This document shows positions 18,220-27,009 of a stretch of DNA of 64,000 nt, in pieces. Below the pieces are notes generated by a model. That model saw only the letters and a list, made by a program, of their open reading frames with translations, did no database searches and was not told the origin of the DNA. How positions within the stretch are numbered: position 1 is the first letter of the stretch; every line of letters begins with the position of its first letter. The DNA comes from Bradyrhizobium sp. CCBAU 53338 (GTDB lineage: Bacteria > Pseudomonadota > Alphaproteobacteria > Rhizobiales > Xanthobacteraceae). The translations under genes were made by a program, and so were the position numbers. Location of the stretch: contig NZ_CP030048.1 in NCBI RefSeq assembly GCF_015291665.1, forward strand, positions 3,162,001 through 3,226,000, written 5' to 3'.

Positions 18220-18959
18220 TGAAAGCGTCGTTCCAAGCCCAAGACGATGTCATCGTTATAACCGGTGGCGCAAACGGAATTGGCCGCGAGCTTGCGCTCG
18301 CAGCCACCGAGGCAGGCGCCCGGGTCGTGGTGTGTGACGTTGACGAAGTCGCCATGCAGTCCTTGACCAAGGCGAACAGCAAAGTCTCAGCGCGCCGGCT
18401 CGATGTCGGCGATCGTGCTGCCGTGATGACCGCTTTTGCAGATATTGAAAACGAGTTCGGCCATATCGATGGTCTCGTCTGCGGCGCGGCCATTCAGCCG
18501 AGGGCTGAAGTTCGCACGATGGACCCAGCCGATTGGAGGAGGGTGATCGCCATCAATCTTGACGGGGTGGTCTGGTGCTATCAGGCCGTCATCCCGGGCA
18601 TGACTGCGCGACGGAAAGGGAGCATCATCGCGTTTTCATCCGGCCTTGCGCATCAGGGATGGCCGGAGGCGTCGGCCTACGCCGCGACAAAGGGCGCTCT
18701 GATCGCCTTTGTCAAAAGCGCCGCAAAAGAGGTGGCCCAGCACCGCGTGCGTTTCAATCTCATTGCTCCCGGTGTCATCGATACACCCCAGTACCGTGCC
18801 GCAAACGCCGGAGGCGACGACGCGCGCTGGCGCGCCTCGATCGGCGTCGGATCGCCGGCAGACGTCGTTGGCCCGTTGATGTTCTTGCTCTCGGACGCTG
18901 CGACGATGACAGCATCCCTTCTGAGCCGAGACTTTGCTTATTCAGCGTGTGATGCATGA
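18219..18959 (+). CDS. Short-chain dehydrogenase/reductase (SDR)
   Basis: A 246-residue classical SDR with nucleotide motif TGGANGIG, the CGAA segment in place of N-A-G, and the catalytic Tyr-x-x-x-Lys in YAATK. The ending MTASLLSRDFAYSACDA departs from the usual S-x-x-x-T-G-Q plus V-D-G-G tail, so the C-terminal substrate loop is unusual or shortened. It overlaps the preceding gene by one base and the following monooxygenase by four. The substrate is unknown. Confidence 0.88.
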   Translation: MKASFQAQDDVIVITGGANGIGRELALAATEAGARVVVCDVDEVAMQSLTKANSKVSARRLDVGDRAAVMTAFADIENEFGHIDGLVCGAAIQPRAEVRTMDPADWRRVIAINLDGVVWCYQAVIPGMTARRKGSIIAFSSGLAHQGWPEASAYAATKGALIAFVKSAAKEVAQHRVRFNLIAPGVIDTPQYRAANAGGDDARWRASIGVGSPADVVGPLMFLLSDAATMTASLLSRDFAYSACDA

Positions 18960-20521
18960 CCGAGCCGGGCGCAACGAAGCCAATACTCATCGTCGGCGCG
19001 GGTCCGGTCGGGTTGACGACGGCGCTTGGCCTTCACTTCTACGGTCTTCCGTTTCAGCTTTTTGAGGAAGATGACACCCTCTCGCTCGATACGAAGGCTG
19101 GCACGATTCTTACGCGGACGATCGAAGCCTTTCGGCGCTATGGCGCAGCCGATGCCGTCCTCGAGAAAGCTCTGCGCCTGGACGAGATCGGCGGGCTCGA
19201 CCGAGCAACAAATACGCCCACACTGTCGGTGCGCACTGAGGTACTAGCGGAAGATACGAGATATCCTTTCGTCATCAATCTTCCGCAGCATCACCTCGAG
19301 CCGATATTGCACGCGACCGTGGACCGTGTAAGTCCGGGCGCCACGCTATTGTCTCATCGGCTCAAATCCTTCCATCAAACCGACGACGGTGTTGTCGCCA
19401 CGTTCGAGACTCCCGAGGGCGATCGCGAGATCGAAGGATCGTACTTGCTGGCCTGTGACGGCGGGCGCAGCACGGTTCGCACGGCGCTCGATATTCCTGT
19501 CGAGGGCGTTTCGCATGACGTGCGCTATATGCTGGTCGATCTCAAGGTTGATCTCGACCTCGCCAATCCGCGCGATTATCCCTATCTTGCCTACTTCTCC
19601 GATCCGGAAGAGTGGATGATCTTGGTGCGCCAGCCGCATTGTTGGCGCTTCCTGTTCCCGCTCGCGCCGGGGATAGAGCCTCCGAGCAATGACGCATTCG
19701 GCGAGAAGGTCCGCCGCTTCATTGGAGATGTCGACAAGCTCGAGGTTATCAATACGGTCGTGTACCGTGTGCATCATCGCATCGCGACCGAGTGGCGGCG
19801 GGGAAATATCTTCCTGATGGGCGATGCGGCCCACCTGATCACGCCGATGTGGGCGTTGGGCATGAATACTGGTATTCTCGATGCCATCAGTCTGCCGTGG
19901 CGCCTGGCTTGGGTCATGCGCGGCTGGGCCGACACCTCACTTCTCGACGGATATGCCCGCGAGCAAATGCCGCTTGCGGCGAACGGTTCGGGCGAGATGG
20001 CAGAGCAGGCCCGCAAGTATATGGGCGGCCAAGGCGACGTTGCGGACCTGATGTCAGGTAGCGCCTGGGGGCTTGCTGCCACCCGGACAATGCTCGGCGT
20101 CCGCCTCGGTGTTGATGAAAGTGCGCACTGGTCCATGGTCAAGATGGACAAGGGGCCGCCCTTGGTTGGCGATAGAATGCCGGATTTTGAAGTGCAGGCG
20201 CCCGATGGTCGACCTCATCGCCTTCATGATCTCATCGACAATACCTTCGTCGCCCTCTATTTCACGGACGCGCGACGGCGACCGGATATTCCAGCCGACA
20301 GGCCCGGTCTCAAGCATTACATCGTTTCTCGCTGGGACGCTCCGTTGGATTCCGGCCTCCGCCAGCGAGCTCTGCTGGACGTCGGCGAAAGGCTGCTCAA
20401 GCGCATGGGATGTCCACGTGACACGCTGGTGCTGATCCGTCCGGACGATCATATCGCCGCGATCTTGCCGATGGCTGAGGGCAACGCCGACGAGGTCTAT
20501 CGGCGGATCGTCGGCAAATAG
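18956..20521 (+). CDS. FAD-dependent aromatic monooxygenase (PHBH/MhpA type)
   Basis: A 521-residue group A flavoprotein hydroxylase. The FAD-binding GxGxxG reads GAGPVGLTTALGLHFYG, the DG motif is ACDGGRSTVRTAL, and the GD motif is FLMGDAAHLITPMWALGMN. The C-terminal 120 residues form the thioredoxin-like tail found in phenol-hydroxylase and MhpA-like enzymes. It should use NAD(P)H and oxygen to hydroxylate an aromatic or heteroaromatic ring before cleavage. It overlaps the SDR by four bases and lies just before the amidohydrolase. Confidence 0.92.
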   Translation: MTEPGATKPILIVGAGPVGLTTALGLHFYGLPFQLFEEDDTLSLDTKAGTILTRTIEAFRRYGAADAVLEKALRLDEIGGLDRATNTPTLSVRTEVLAEDTRYPFVINLPQHHLEPILHATVDRVSPGATLLSHRLKSFHQTDDGVVATFETPEGDREIEGSYLLACDGGRSTVRTALDIPVEGVSHDVRYMLVDLKVDLDLANPRDYPYLAYFSDPEEWMILVRQPHCWRFLFPLAPGIEPPSNDAFGEKVRRFIGDVDKLEVINTVVYRVHHRIATEWRRGNIFLMGDAAHLITPMWALGMNTGILDAISLPWRLAWVMRGWADTSLLDGYAREQMPLAANGSGEMAEQARKYMGGQGDVADLMSGSAWGLAATRTMLGVRLGVDESAHWSMVKMDKGPPLVGDRMPDFEVQAPDGRPHRLHDLIDNTFVALYFTDARRRPDIPADRPGLKHYIVSRWDAPLDSGLRQRALLDVGERLLKRMGCPRDTLVLIRPDDHIAAILPMAEGNADEVYRRIVGK

Positions 20522-20522
20522 G

Positions 20523-21485
20523 GTGGGGCCGTTGGAAACAATCGCGCTCGATATTCATACGCATCTGATCCCGGTCCAAGACGCTGCCGTCGTTGCGAGC
20601 GAAGGCGTGTGGTGGGACGCAGGGTCATCCAGCCTTACGATCGACGGCCATGCCGTGGGTGTTAAGCGACTGTTTTCTCCTTCAGCCTTGCTTGAGTGGC
20701 TAAGCTCGAACAGGATCGGCGCCGCTTATGTATCGGCGCCCCCGCCACTCTATCGTCAACATTTAGCCGAAGAGGCCTCGGCGCAATGGTTTGCTCGCGT
20801 CCACGACGGTCTCGTCGCGCAAACCCAGGTTGATCCAAGCCGGCTGACGGCACTCCCTCATCTCCCGATTGAACATCCGGATCTTGCGGTCCAGATTGCA
20901 GGCGATGCCGTCAGACGGGGTATCACGCGTTTCAGTGCACCGTCCGGTGCCCCGGGCCGGATGCTCTCCGAGAAGGCCTATGAGTCGCTCTGGCGCGTGC
21001 TCAACGACGGCAAGGCCTTTGTCCTTATACATCCAGGCGAAGCTACGGACGAACGCCTCGCGCCATTTTATCTAGGGAACTTGTTGGGCAACCCCTACGA
21101 GACGACGGTCGCGATCGCGCATCTTGTGTTCGGCGGAATCGTCGCCCGCTTTCCCGATATTACATTTTGTTTCGCGCATGCAGGCGGGGCTGCGGCGATG
21201 CTTGCGGGACGGTTTCAGAAGGGATTTGAAACCGATCGGCCAGGAGTTGATCGGTCGCTGCCCGCGCCCCGATCGCTGTTGAAGCGGCTTGCTGTCGATT
21301 GCATTGCGCACGATCGCGAGGCTTTTCGTCTTACCCAAAGCATCTTTGGCGCGTCACGCATCGTGTTCGGTTCTGATTGGCCATTTCCCATGGGCCTGCT
21401 TGATCCTCACGCGCAATTGTCCGAGCTTTCCCCAGATGATCGGGCAGCAATTTTTCAGGGTAACAATGCGGCCGTCGTTGGTTGA
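20523..21485 (+). CDS. Amidohydrolase-family protein, ACMSD-like
   Basis: A 320-residue member of the amidohydrolase 2 family that includes 2-amino-3-carboxymuconate-6-semialdehyde decarboxylase (ACMSD) and gamma-resorcylate decarboxylase. Metal-site landmarks are DIHTHLIP (HxH), VLIHPGEA, FCFAHAGGAAAM and FGSDWPFPMG (the catalytic Asp). The start is GTG 20523, just past the previous stop, or TTG 20532. Decarboxylation or hydrolysis of a ring-cleavage product is the likely reaction, which fits the RidA and FAH neighbours. Confidence 0.88.
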   Translation: MGPLETIALDIHTHLIPVQDAAVVASEGVWWDAGSSSLTIDGHAVGVKRLFSPSALLEWLSSNRIGAAYVSAPPPLYRQHLAEEASAQWFARVHDGLVAQTQVDPSRLTALPHLPIEHPDLAVQIAGDAVRRGITRFSAPSGAPGRMLSEKAYESLWRVLNDGKAFVLIHPGEATDERLAPFYLGNLLGNPYETTVAIAHLVFGGIVARFPDITFCFAHAGGAAAMLAGRFQKGFETDRPGVDRSLPAPRSLLKRLAVDCIAHDREAFRLTQSIFGASRIVFGSDWPFPMGLLDPHAQLSELSPDDRAAIFQGNNAAVVG

Positions 21486-21501
21486 AAATACGGAGTAAAT
21501 C

Positions 21502-21840
21502 ATGAGCGATGATGTTGGCTACGATCCGACCAAGCCGCTGGGAAACATCGGAGATGAGATCGTTTTCGAGAATGAGCATGTTCGCGTCTGGGGGCTGAGC
21601 TTGGATCCAGGCGAGCGCCAGCCGTGGCACCGCCATGATCTTCCCTATATCGTCGTACCGCTAACCGATGGCGACAACGAGATGATCTTCTCCGATGGCC
21701 GGCGCAAGCCGACAAAGGAGACCCCCGGCACGGCACTGTGGCGCGAGCCCGGCATCCCCCACGAATTGATCAATCGTAGCGGTTGGCGCTACCGGAACAT
21801 TCTCGTCGAACTGAAACTGCCAGGCTTCTCGAAAAGCTGA
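21502..21840 (+). CDS. Small cupin-domain protein
   Basis: A 112-residue single-domain cupin with motif 1 GERQPWHRHDLPYIVVPL and a motif 2-like region WREPGIPHELINRS, so two histidines in motif 1 and one in motif 2 are available for a metal. A GGAG site precedes the ATG. It is the last gene of the cupin-to-cupin operon. It is unlike the first cupin beyond the fold. The function is unknown; small cupins of this kind occur in many aromatic catabolic operons. Confidence 0.82.
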   Translation: MSDDVGYDPTKPLGNIGDEIVFENEHVRVWGLSLDPGERQPWHRHDLPYIVVPLTDGDNEMIFSDGRRKPTKETPGTALWREPGIPHELINRSGWRYRNILVELKLPGFSKS

Positions 21841-22271
21841 CGCTATATCGGATCGTTCTTTGTGGCAGCCTGAACCCCGTCGCAGGGGCCGAGGGGCGGC
21901 GGCATCCTGTCGCTCCATTGCCGCCGCGACGCCAAGCGAAGTGATGCGATTGTATTCGGTCGAGCTCTAGTATTCGCGGCAACTGTCGAGCGAAGACTTA
22001 ACCCCGTGTTTCAAAAAGGGGGGGCGTCCTTGCCGTAAACGGTTCTTGCTGCATCAGTCCGTCCATGCCTGAACAGAACAGCTCCTTCCGCTTGTTCGGC
22101 ATCGTCCCGGACAATTAGTCACAGCCACTCGTGCAAGCACAGAGCTACAAAACGCCAAAAAACGCTTCGGCTTTATGCATATCACGAGAAATATCAGTTG
22201 CGATGCACGCCCCCTTTGATAACTTTAGCGCGTAAGACCGAGCTCATCATTCGCACTTTGGCAGGGATCTC
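21841..22271. other. Intergenic region before ABC importer operon
   Basis: About 430 bases with no recognisable gene. It carries one copy of the recurring motif (22187-22196) and must contain the promoter of the importer operon. Confidence 0.6.
22187..22196 (+). promoter_or_regulatory. Candidate operator, site 6 (AGAAATATCA)
   Basis: It lies 76 bases before the importer binding-protein gene, with TTGCGA beginning one base downstream as a possible -35 and TAACTT about 16 bases further as a weak -10. Confidence 0.45.
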
Positions 22272-23231
22272 ATGACCATACATTCCCTCAGCGCCGTCGT
22301 ATCAGGAGCCTTGCGAAAGGGGCTCGCCGCGATCGTGACTTGCTCCGCCATGGCAATAAACGTGCCTGTGGCAAGCGCCGATCCAATCACGGTGAGTGTT
22401 GGCATAGATCCCGCTTTTTCTCCGGTCTATGTCGCTCAGCAGCGCGGCCTCTTTGCTAAGGCGGGCCTTGACGTAAAGCTCTTGCGCGTCGCCCAGGGCG
22501 GTGAGGCGATGGATGCAATCATCGCCGGACAGGCCCAGCTTGGCGTGGCGGCGGATCAGACCGTCATCCTGCGTCTCGGGCGGGCTGATCTGCGACCGTT
22601 GGCTATTCTGCACGACTCCGAGGACTACCTGCGCGCCGTGGCGCGACCGGGAGTGGATGAGCCTGCGCAAGTCAAAAAGATGGGCATCGTCAAAGGGACT
22701 GTCAGCGAATACTGCGCGTCGATGTTTGCCGAGAAATATGGTCTCGGCTCGAACATCACCTATGTGAATGCCAGCGGTCCTGAATTCGTCGCTCTGCTTT
22801 TGCGCGGCGACATCGATGCGTTCTTTTCGTGGCCTCCGTTTCCGTCCATGGCCCTCAAGCAAGGGGCAAAGGATTTGGCAACCAATGGAAAGGTTGGCTA
22901 TCTGAGCACAATGTGGGTGACGGCGTCGCCCAGCTGGGTGGCATCGCACGAAACGGAGGCGCACAAGTTCCTCGCCGTTCTTGCTGAGGCAAATCGGCAG
23001 ATGACGGCCGATCTGCCGGCAGCGGCAGCCGATTTCCAGAAGCAAACCAAGCTTTCCGCCGCGGACACGCTCCCGCTTTTTGGCCTGCTGCGCCTCAAGC
23101 TGCGCGATTTCGCAGATGACGATCTCAAGAGCTTCGACAAGATGGCGGAGTTCCAGTTCAGTCGTAAGGCGACGCCCTCAAAGGTTGACGTTAAGAGCTT
23201 TCTGGCTCGTGGCTTCGTGAGGGAGCCCTAG
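22272..23231 (+). CDS. ABC transporter substrate-binding protein (SsuA/NMT1-like)
   Basis: A 319-residue periplasmic protein with a signal peptide (basic start, hydrophobic stretch LAAIVTCSAMAINVP, cleavage near VASA-D). The mature part begins PITVSVGIDPAFSPVYVAQQRGLF, the usual opening of the SsuA/TauA/THI5 family, and has the GGEAMDAIIAGQAQLGVAADQ loop. It heads the five- or six-gene operon importer-cyclase-P450-reductase and follows candidate operator site 6. It is predicted to bind an aromatic, heteroaromatic or sulfonate-like compound. Confidence 0.92.
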   Translation: MTIHSLSAVVSGALRKGLAAIVTCSAMAINVPVASADPITVSVGIDPAFSPVYVAQQRGLFAKAGLDVKLLRVAQGGEAMDAIIAGQAQLGVAADQTVILRLGRADLRPLAILHDSEDYLRAVARPGVDEPAQVKKMGIVKGTVSEYCASMFAEKYGLGSNITYVNASGPEFVALLLRGDIDAFFSWPPFPSMALKQGAKDLATNGKVGYLSTMWVTASPSWVASHETEAHKFLAVLAEANRQMTADLPAAAADFQKQTKLSAADTLPLFGLLRLKLRDFADDDLKSFDKMAEFQFSRKATPSKVDVKSFLARGFVREP

Positions 23232-23233
23232 GC

Positions 23234-24022
23234 GTGAGCATTCCCATCGAGCTGAAAGGCGTTTCGGTGAAACTTGGCGATATGGTCATCGCCGATCAGA
23301 TCAATTTAGACATCGCGCCTGGTGAATTTGTCTGCCTTCTGGGGCCTTCCGGGTGCGGAAAGTCAACGCTCTTGAACGTGATCGCTGGCTTTGTCGAGGC
23401 CCACGGCACGGTGCTTGCCGGAGGCATCCCGGTGAAAGGCCCCGGGAAGGAGAGGGGCGTCGTCTTTCAAAGTTCGGAGGCGCTCTTTCCCTGGCTCAGC
23501 GTACGCCAGAACGTCGAATACGCGGCGCGTCTTCGCGGCGTGGGTCGTGCCGAACGCGAAGAAAAGGCCGATCGCTATCTTCGGATGGTCGGGCTGTCAG
23601 CTGCCGCCAATCGCTATCCCGCAGAGTTGTCGGGTGGAATGCGTCAGCGCGCTCAAATTGCGCGCGTTCTAGCCAATGAGCCCTCTGTCATTTTGATGGA
23701 CGAGCCCTTCGGTGCGCTCGATGCCCAGACGCGAGAGGTCCTGCAGGTTGAGCTTGAGCGGATCTGGCGCGAGACAGGAGCATCCGTGCTTTTTGTGACG
23801 CACGACATTGGCGAAGCCATATTGCTGGCCGACCGCATCGTGACAATGAGTGTCGGTCCCAGAGCCAGGATCAAGACCGTGGCAAAGGTCGATATCCCGC
23901 GTCCCCGCGAGCTGGCCAGTACGCGCGCGATCGAGCTTTTGCAGAGCTTGCGCAGCGACATCGCAGTGGAAGTAAACAAGGTATTGGCTTCGCAAGGGCT
24001 GACGCAAGGAAGCAGAGTATGA
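23234..24022 (+). CDS. ABC transporter ATPase (SsuB/TauB-like)
   Basis: A 262-residue ATPase starting at GTG two bases after the binding-protein stop. It has Walker A GPSGCGKST near residue 37, Q-loop VVFQSSEALFPWLS, signature LSGGMRQRAQIARVL and Walker B VILMDEPFGALD, followed by the D-loop and the switch histidine in VTHDIGEA. It energises import with the permease whose start overlaps its stop (ATGA type). Confidence 0.93.
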   Translation: MSIPIELKGVSVKLGDMVIADQINLDIAPGEFVCLLGPSGCGKSTLLNVIAGFVEAHGTVLAGGIPVKGPGKERGVVFQSSEALFPWLSVRQNVEYAARLRGVGRAEREEKADRYLRMVGLSAAANRYPAELSGGMRQRAQIARVLANEPSVILMDEPFGALDAQTREVLQVELERIWRETGASVLFVTHDIGEAILLADRIVTMSVGPRARIKTVAKVDIPRPRELASTRAIELLQSLRSDIAVEVNKVLASQGLTQGSRV

Positions 24023-24831
24023 AAGCCATCAGCATGACACCGAACGTTTCGGTATCGTTCGCAAGGCTTTTCAAGAAGCTTTCCGTTGGGGGACTGCTCT
24101 ACCCGACTTTGTCGATCCTGTTTGGACTGGGTGCCTGGCAGCTGCTCAGTCTCTGGTTTCTTCCTATCTTTCTGCCATCTCCCGCCCTTACCTTTCGGGC
24201 CCTCGTCGAACTCGCGCAGGATGGTAGTCTTTGGCAATCCATCGTTGCTTCAACGTTTCGTATCTTGAGTGGCTGGTTCGCAGGCGTCATCGTGGGGATC
24301 CCTTTGGGTATCGCCATGGGATATGTCGGCGTCATCCGCAGACTTTGTGAGCCCTACATCGAGTTCTTCCGCTTCGTGCCTCCGATCGCGTTCGTAACTT
24401 TGGCCGTCATCTGGCTGGGTCCGGGCGAAGCATCGAAGATCGCATTGATCTTTTATACGACCGTCTTCGCGGTCACTCTGAACGCTATCGCAGGTACCAT
24501 TGCGGTTCCGGAGATAAGGCTGCGCGCCGCAGCAGCTCTGGGGGCCAGTCGACCGGCCATCCTACGGACGGTCATCGTTCCTTCCGTGGTGCCGCATCTG
24601 GTGACCGGCGCTAGGATCGCCATGGGCAACTCGTTTCTCACCATCGTATCCGCGGAAATCGTCGCGGCTGATGTGGGACTCGGCGCTCTCATCTGGAACG
24701 CGCGAAATTATGGCCGCACGGATTGGGTCTTTGCCGGCATCCTTACATTGGGATGCCTTGGCTTCCTATACGACCGAGTGTTGCGCGCGCTCTCTTCGGC
24801 GGCGTTCAAGCGCTTTGGAGTCAATTTCTAG
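24019..24831 (+). CDS. ABC transporter permease (SsuC/TauC-like)
   Basis: A 270-residue inner-membrane permease with about six hydrophobic segments. The EAA-type cytoplasmic loop reads RAAAALGASRPAILRTVIVPSVVPHL, the contact site for the ATPase. The start overlaps the ATPase stop by four bases. The next gene begins 12 bases after its stop. Confidence 0.93.
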   Translation: MKAISMTPNVSVSFARLFKKLSVGGLLYPTLSILFGLGAWQLLSLWFLPIFLPSPALTFRALVELAQDGSLWQSIVASTFRILSGWFAGVIVGIPLGIAMGYVGVIRRLCEPYIEFFRFVPPIAFVTLAVIWLGPGEASKIALIFYTTVFAVTLNAIAGTIAVPEIRLRAAAALGASRPAILRTVIVPSVVPHLVTGARIAMGNSFLTIVSAEIVAADVGLGALIWNARNYGRTDWVFAGILTLGCLGFLYDRVLRALSSAAFKRFGVNF

Positions 24832-24843
24832 AGGAGATGCACG

Positions 24844-25632
24844 ATGGATGCGCGAGCCACAGTCACTCACCTGGTGAAACATCTGGCGAGCGGAGCGGTC
24901 AAGGTCGTCGATCTGACCGCACCTCTCGGCCCCGATACGCCGGTGATCGAACTTCCGCCGGAAGCCGGCAAAAATTCTCCACGCGTAAAAGTGCACAAGA
25001 TTTCGCGCTATGACCAGGATGGACCTCTTTGCGCGTGGAATTGGATGGAGCTCGGCGAGCACACCGGCACCCATTTCGATGCGCCGGTTCATTGGTATAC
25101 CGGCAAAGCCCTCGCAAATGCGTCGACGGACACCATACCGTTGCAGGATTTTATTGCCCCAGTCGTCGTGATTGATCGTTCCAAAGAGGTACAGAAGAAC
25201 CCCGATTATTTGTTGACGGCCGAAAGCATCCGTGAGTGGGAAGCCGAACATGGCACGATCACTCACGGCAGCTGGGTGTTACTCCGGACCGATTGGCATA
25301 AACGGAACACGTCGACGAAGGAGTTTCTGAATGTCGATGGTAACGGACCGCATTCACCAGGGCCGGCGGCTGACGCGATCGCCTATCTGCTGGACAGAGG
25401 AGCCCTTGGTTTTGGATCCGAGACAGTTGGGACTGATGCTGGATCCGCCTTTATGATGGATCCGCCATTCCCGGCGCATCACTACTTGCATGGCGCAGGT
25501 CGTTATGGACTGGCCAGCCTTGCCAATCTCGACCAATTGCCGCCGACCGGCGCAATCCTCATCGCGGCGCCGTTAAAATTGGTCGGCGGAACTGGCTCGC
25601 CCCTACGCGTAGTCGCGATCGTCCCAACCTGA
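24844..25632 (+). CDS. Cyclase-family metal hydrolase (kynurenine formamidase-like), copy 1
   Basis: A 262-residue protein of the cyclase family (PF04199), whose members include bacterial kynurenine formamidase and isatin hydrolase. The metal motif H-x-G-T-H-x-D-x-P-x-H is intact in EHTGTHFDAPVHW, and PAHHYLHGAGRYGL occurs near the C-terminus. A GGAG site precedes the ATG. It presumably opens a lactam, lactone or N-formyl bond. A clear paralogue (roughly half the residues identical by eye) lies at 28519-29328 on the other strand, also next to an ABC importer. Confidence 0.9.
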   Translation: MDARATVTHLVKHLASGAVKVVDLTAPLGPDTPVIELPPEAGKNSPRVKVHKISRYDQDGPLCAWNWMELGEHTGTHFDAPVHWYTGKALANASTDTIPLQDFIAPVVVIDRSKEVQKNPDYLLTAESIREWEAEHGTITHGSWVLLRTDWHKRNTSTKEFLNVDGNGPHSPGPAADAIAYLLDRGALGFGSETVGTDAGSAFMMDPPFPAHHYLHGAGRYGLASLANLDQLPPTGAILIAAPLKLVGGTGSPLRVVAIVPT

Positions 25633-25750
25633 TCGCATAAGCATTGTTCCCAGACGCCGCGAAGCCGGCGCCATGAGGACAGTGTGGCTTATGGGAGAGG
25701 GCAGCACTCATTCATCGGGCGCGCCACAAGCATCAAATATCGAGGAAACA

Positions 25751-26935
25751 ATGGCTCACACGCCAACTTCGAATATCGATCTCTTCACGCAGGACAGCAT
25801 CACGAATCCTTATGCTCTGTACAAAGAGCTAAGGGATCTCGGGCCGGTGGTGTGGCTCACCACCAACAAGATCTGGGCCATTCCCCGATATGAAGAAGTC
25901 AAGTTTGCGCTGAAGACCTGGGACACGTTCGTCTCGTCTCGAGGAGTGGCGATGGATGCCGCCGTCAACGCTGCTACGTCGGGACCCAAAGCGAACTCAC
26001 TCACCACGGATCGGCCCCTCCACGACGACATTCGGCGAATTACATCCGCGCCGCTGCTTCCTGGTGCCCTGAAGGATATCAAACCCTTGATCGAAGAGAC
26101 CGCCCGAAAGACGATTGAGGAGCTTTGCGGACGCGAATCTTTCGAAGGGATGAGTGAGTTGGCGCAAGTGCTGCCTCTGACGATCGTATCCGATCTTGTC
26201 GGCCTTCCCACGTATGGCCGGGAGTCGATGCTGCGATGGGCGGCAGCGACCTTCAATGCCATGGGCCCGATGAATGATCGCGGCAAGAGCGCCGTTGAGG
26301 AAATCAAGGAGCTTCACGAATTCTGTTTGAAAGAGGCTATCCCCGGAAAGTTGCGCCCGGGAAGTTGGGCCGATCGAATCTATAAGGTTGTCGGCGACAA
26401 CAAGGCCCTTGTTGATCGTTGCCCGGCAATGATGCGGGAGTACATCGGACCAAGTCTTGATACTACCATCTTCGCGACGGGCCACATACTTCGCCTGCTC
26501 GGAGAGAACCCGTCCCAGTGGGCGTTGCTGCGTAACGAGCCGGCGCTTATCCCCGCGGCGATCGATGAGGCGCTGCGCCTTGAGTCCCCGGTGCGGACAT
26601 TCACGCGCTTCGTCCAGAAAGACACGGAACTTGCCGGCACGGTGCTACCGGCAGAATCCCGCGTTTTGATCATGTTTGCATCGGCAAACCGAGATGAGCG
26701 CAAATGGGAACGGCCGGAAGAGTTTGTCGTCACGCGCCGCCCCACCGATCATTTGGCTTTCGGTCACGGCATCCATACCTGCGCCGGTATGCATCTTGCG
26801 CGACTCGAGATCACGAGTTTGCTCACTGCGATGATCGAGAAGGTCGACACCATCCAAGTGGGGAAGCCCGAAGTATTCTTCAACAATACGCTCGGTGGCT
26901 ACGCATCGCTGCCGATGAGATTCAACAGGGGATGA
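25751..26935 (+). CDS. Cytochrome P450, copy 1
   Basis: A 394-residue soluble bacterial P450. The I-helix oxygen-activation motif reads PSLDTT (Asp237-Thr238) instead of the usual A-G-x-D-T-T; the ExxR pair is EALR (273-276) and the heme loop is FGHGIHTCAG with the axial Cys at 344. I chose ATG 25751, preceded by GAGG, over an upstream in-frame ATG at 25673. The next gene is a phthalate-dioxygenase-reductase-type protein, probably its electron donor. Hydroxylation or O-/N-demethylation is likely, which fits the formaldehyde genes in the same region. Confidence 0.94.
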   Translation: MAHTPTSNIDLFTQDSITNPYALYKELRDLGPVVWLTTNKIWAIPRYEEVKFALKTWDTFVSSRGVAMDAAVNAATSGPKANSLTTDRPLHDDIRRITSAPLLPGALKDIKPLIEETARKTIEELCGRESFEGMSELAQVLPLTIVSDLVGLPTYGRESMLRWAAATFNAMGPMNDRGKSAVEEIKELHEFCLKEAIPGKLRPGSWADRIYKVVGDNKALVDRCPAMMREYIGPSLDTTIFATGHILRLLGENPSQWALLRNEPALIPAAIDEALRLESPVRTFTRFVQKDTELAGTVLPAESRVLIMFASANRDERKWERPEEFVVTRRPTDHLAFGHGIHTCAGMHLARLEITSLLTAMIEKVDTIQVGKPEVFFNNTLGGYASLPMRFNRG

Positions 26936-27009
26936 AGATCGCTTCATTCAGACATAACAATCTGCGGGCGTCTCGTCGACCTGCATTCTAGACTGAGAGC
27001 GCCTTTAGG

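Noticed and set aside
25735..25744. TCAAATATCG before P450 copy 1 as a further operator
   Set aside because: Several mismatches to the motif, and it lies inside an operon directly at the ribosome-binding region.
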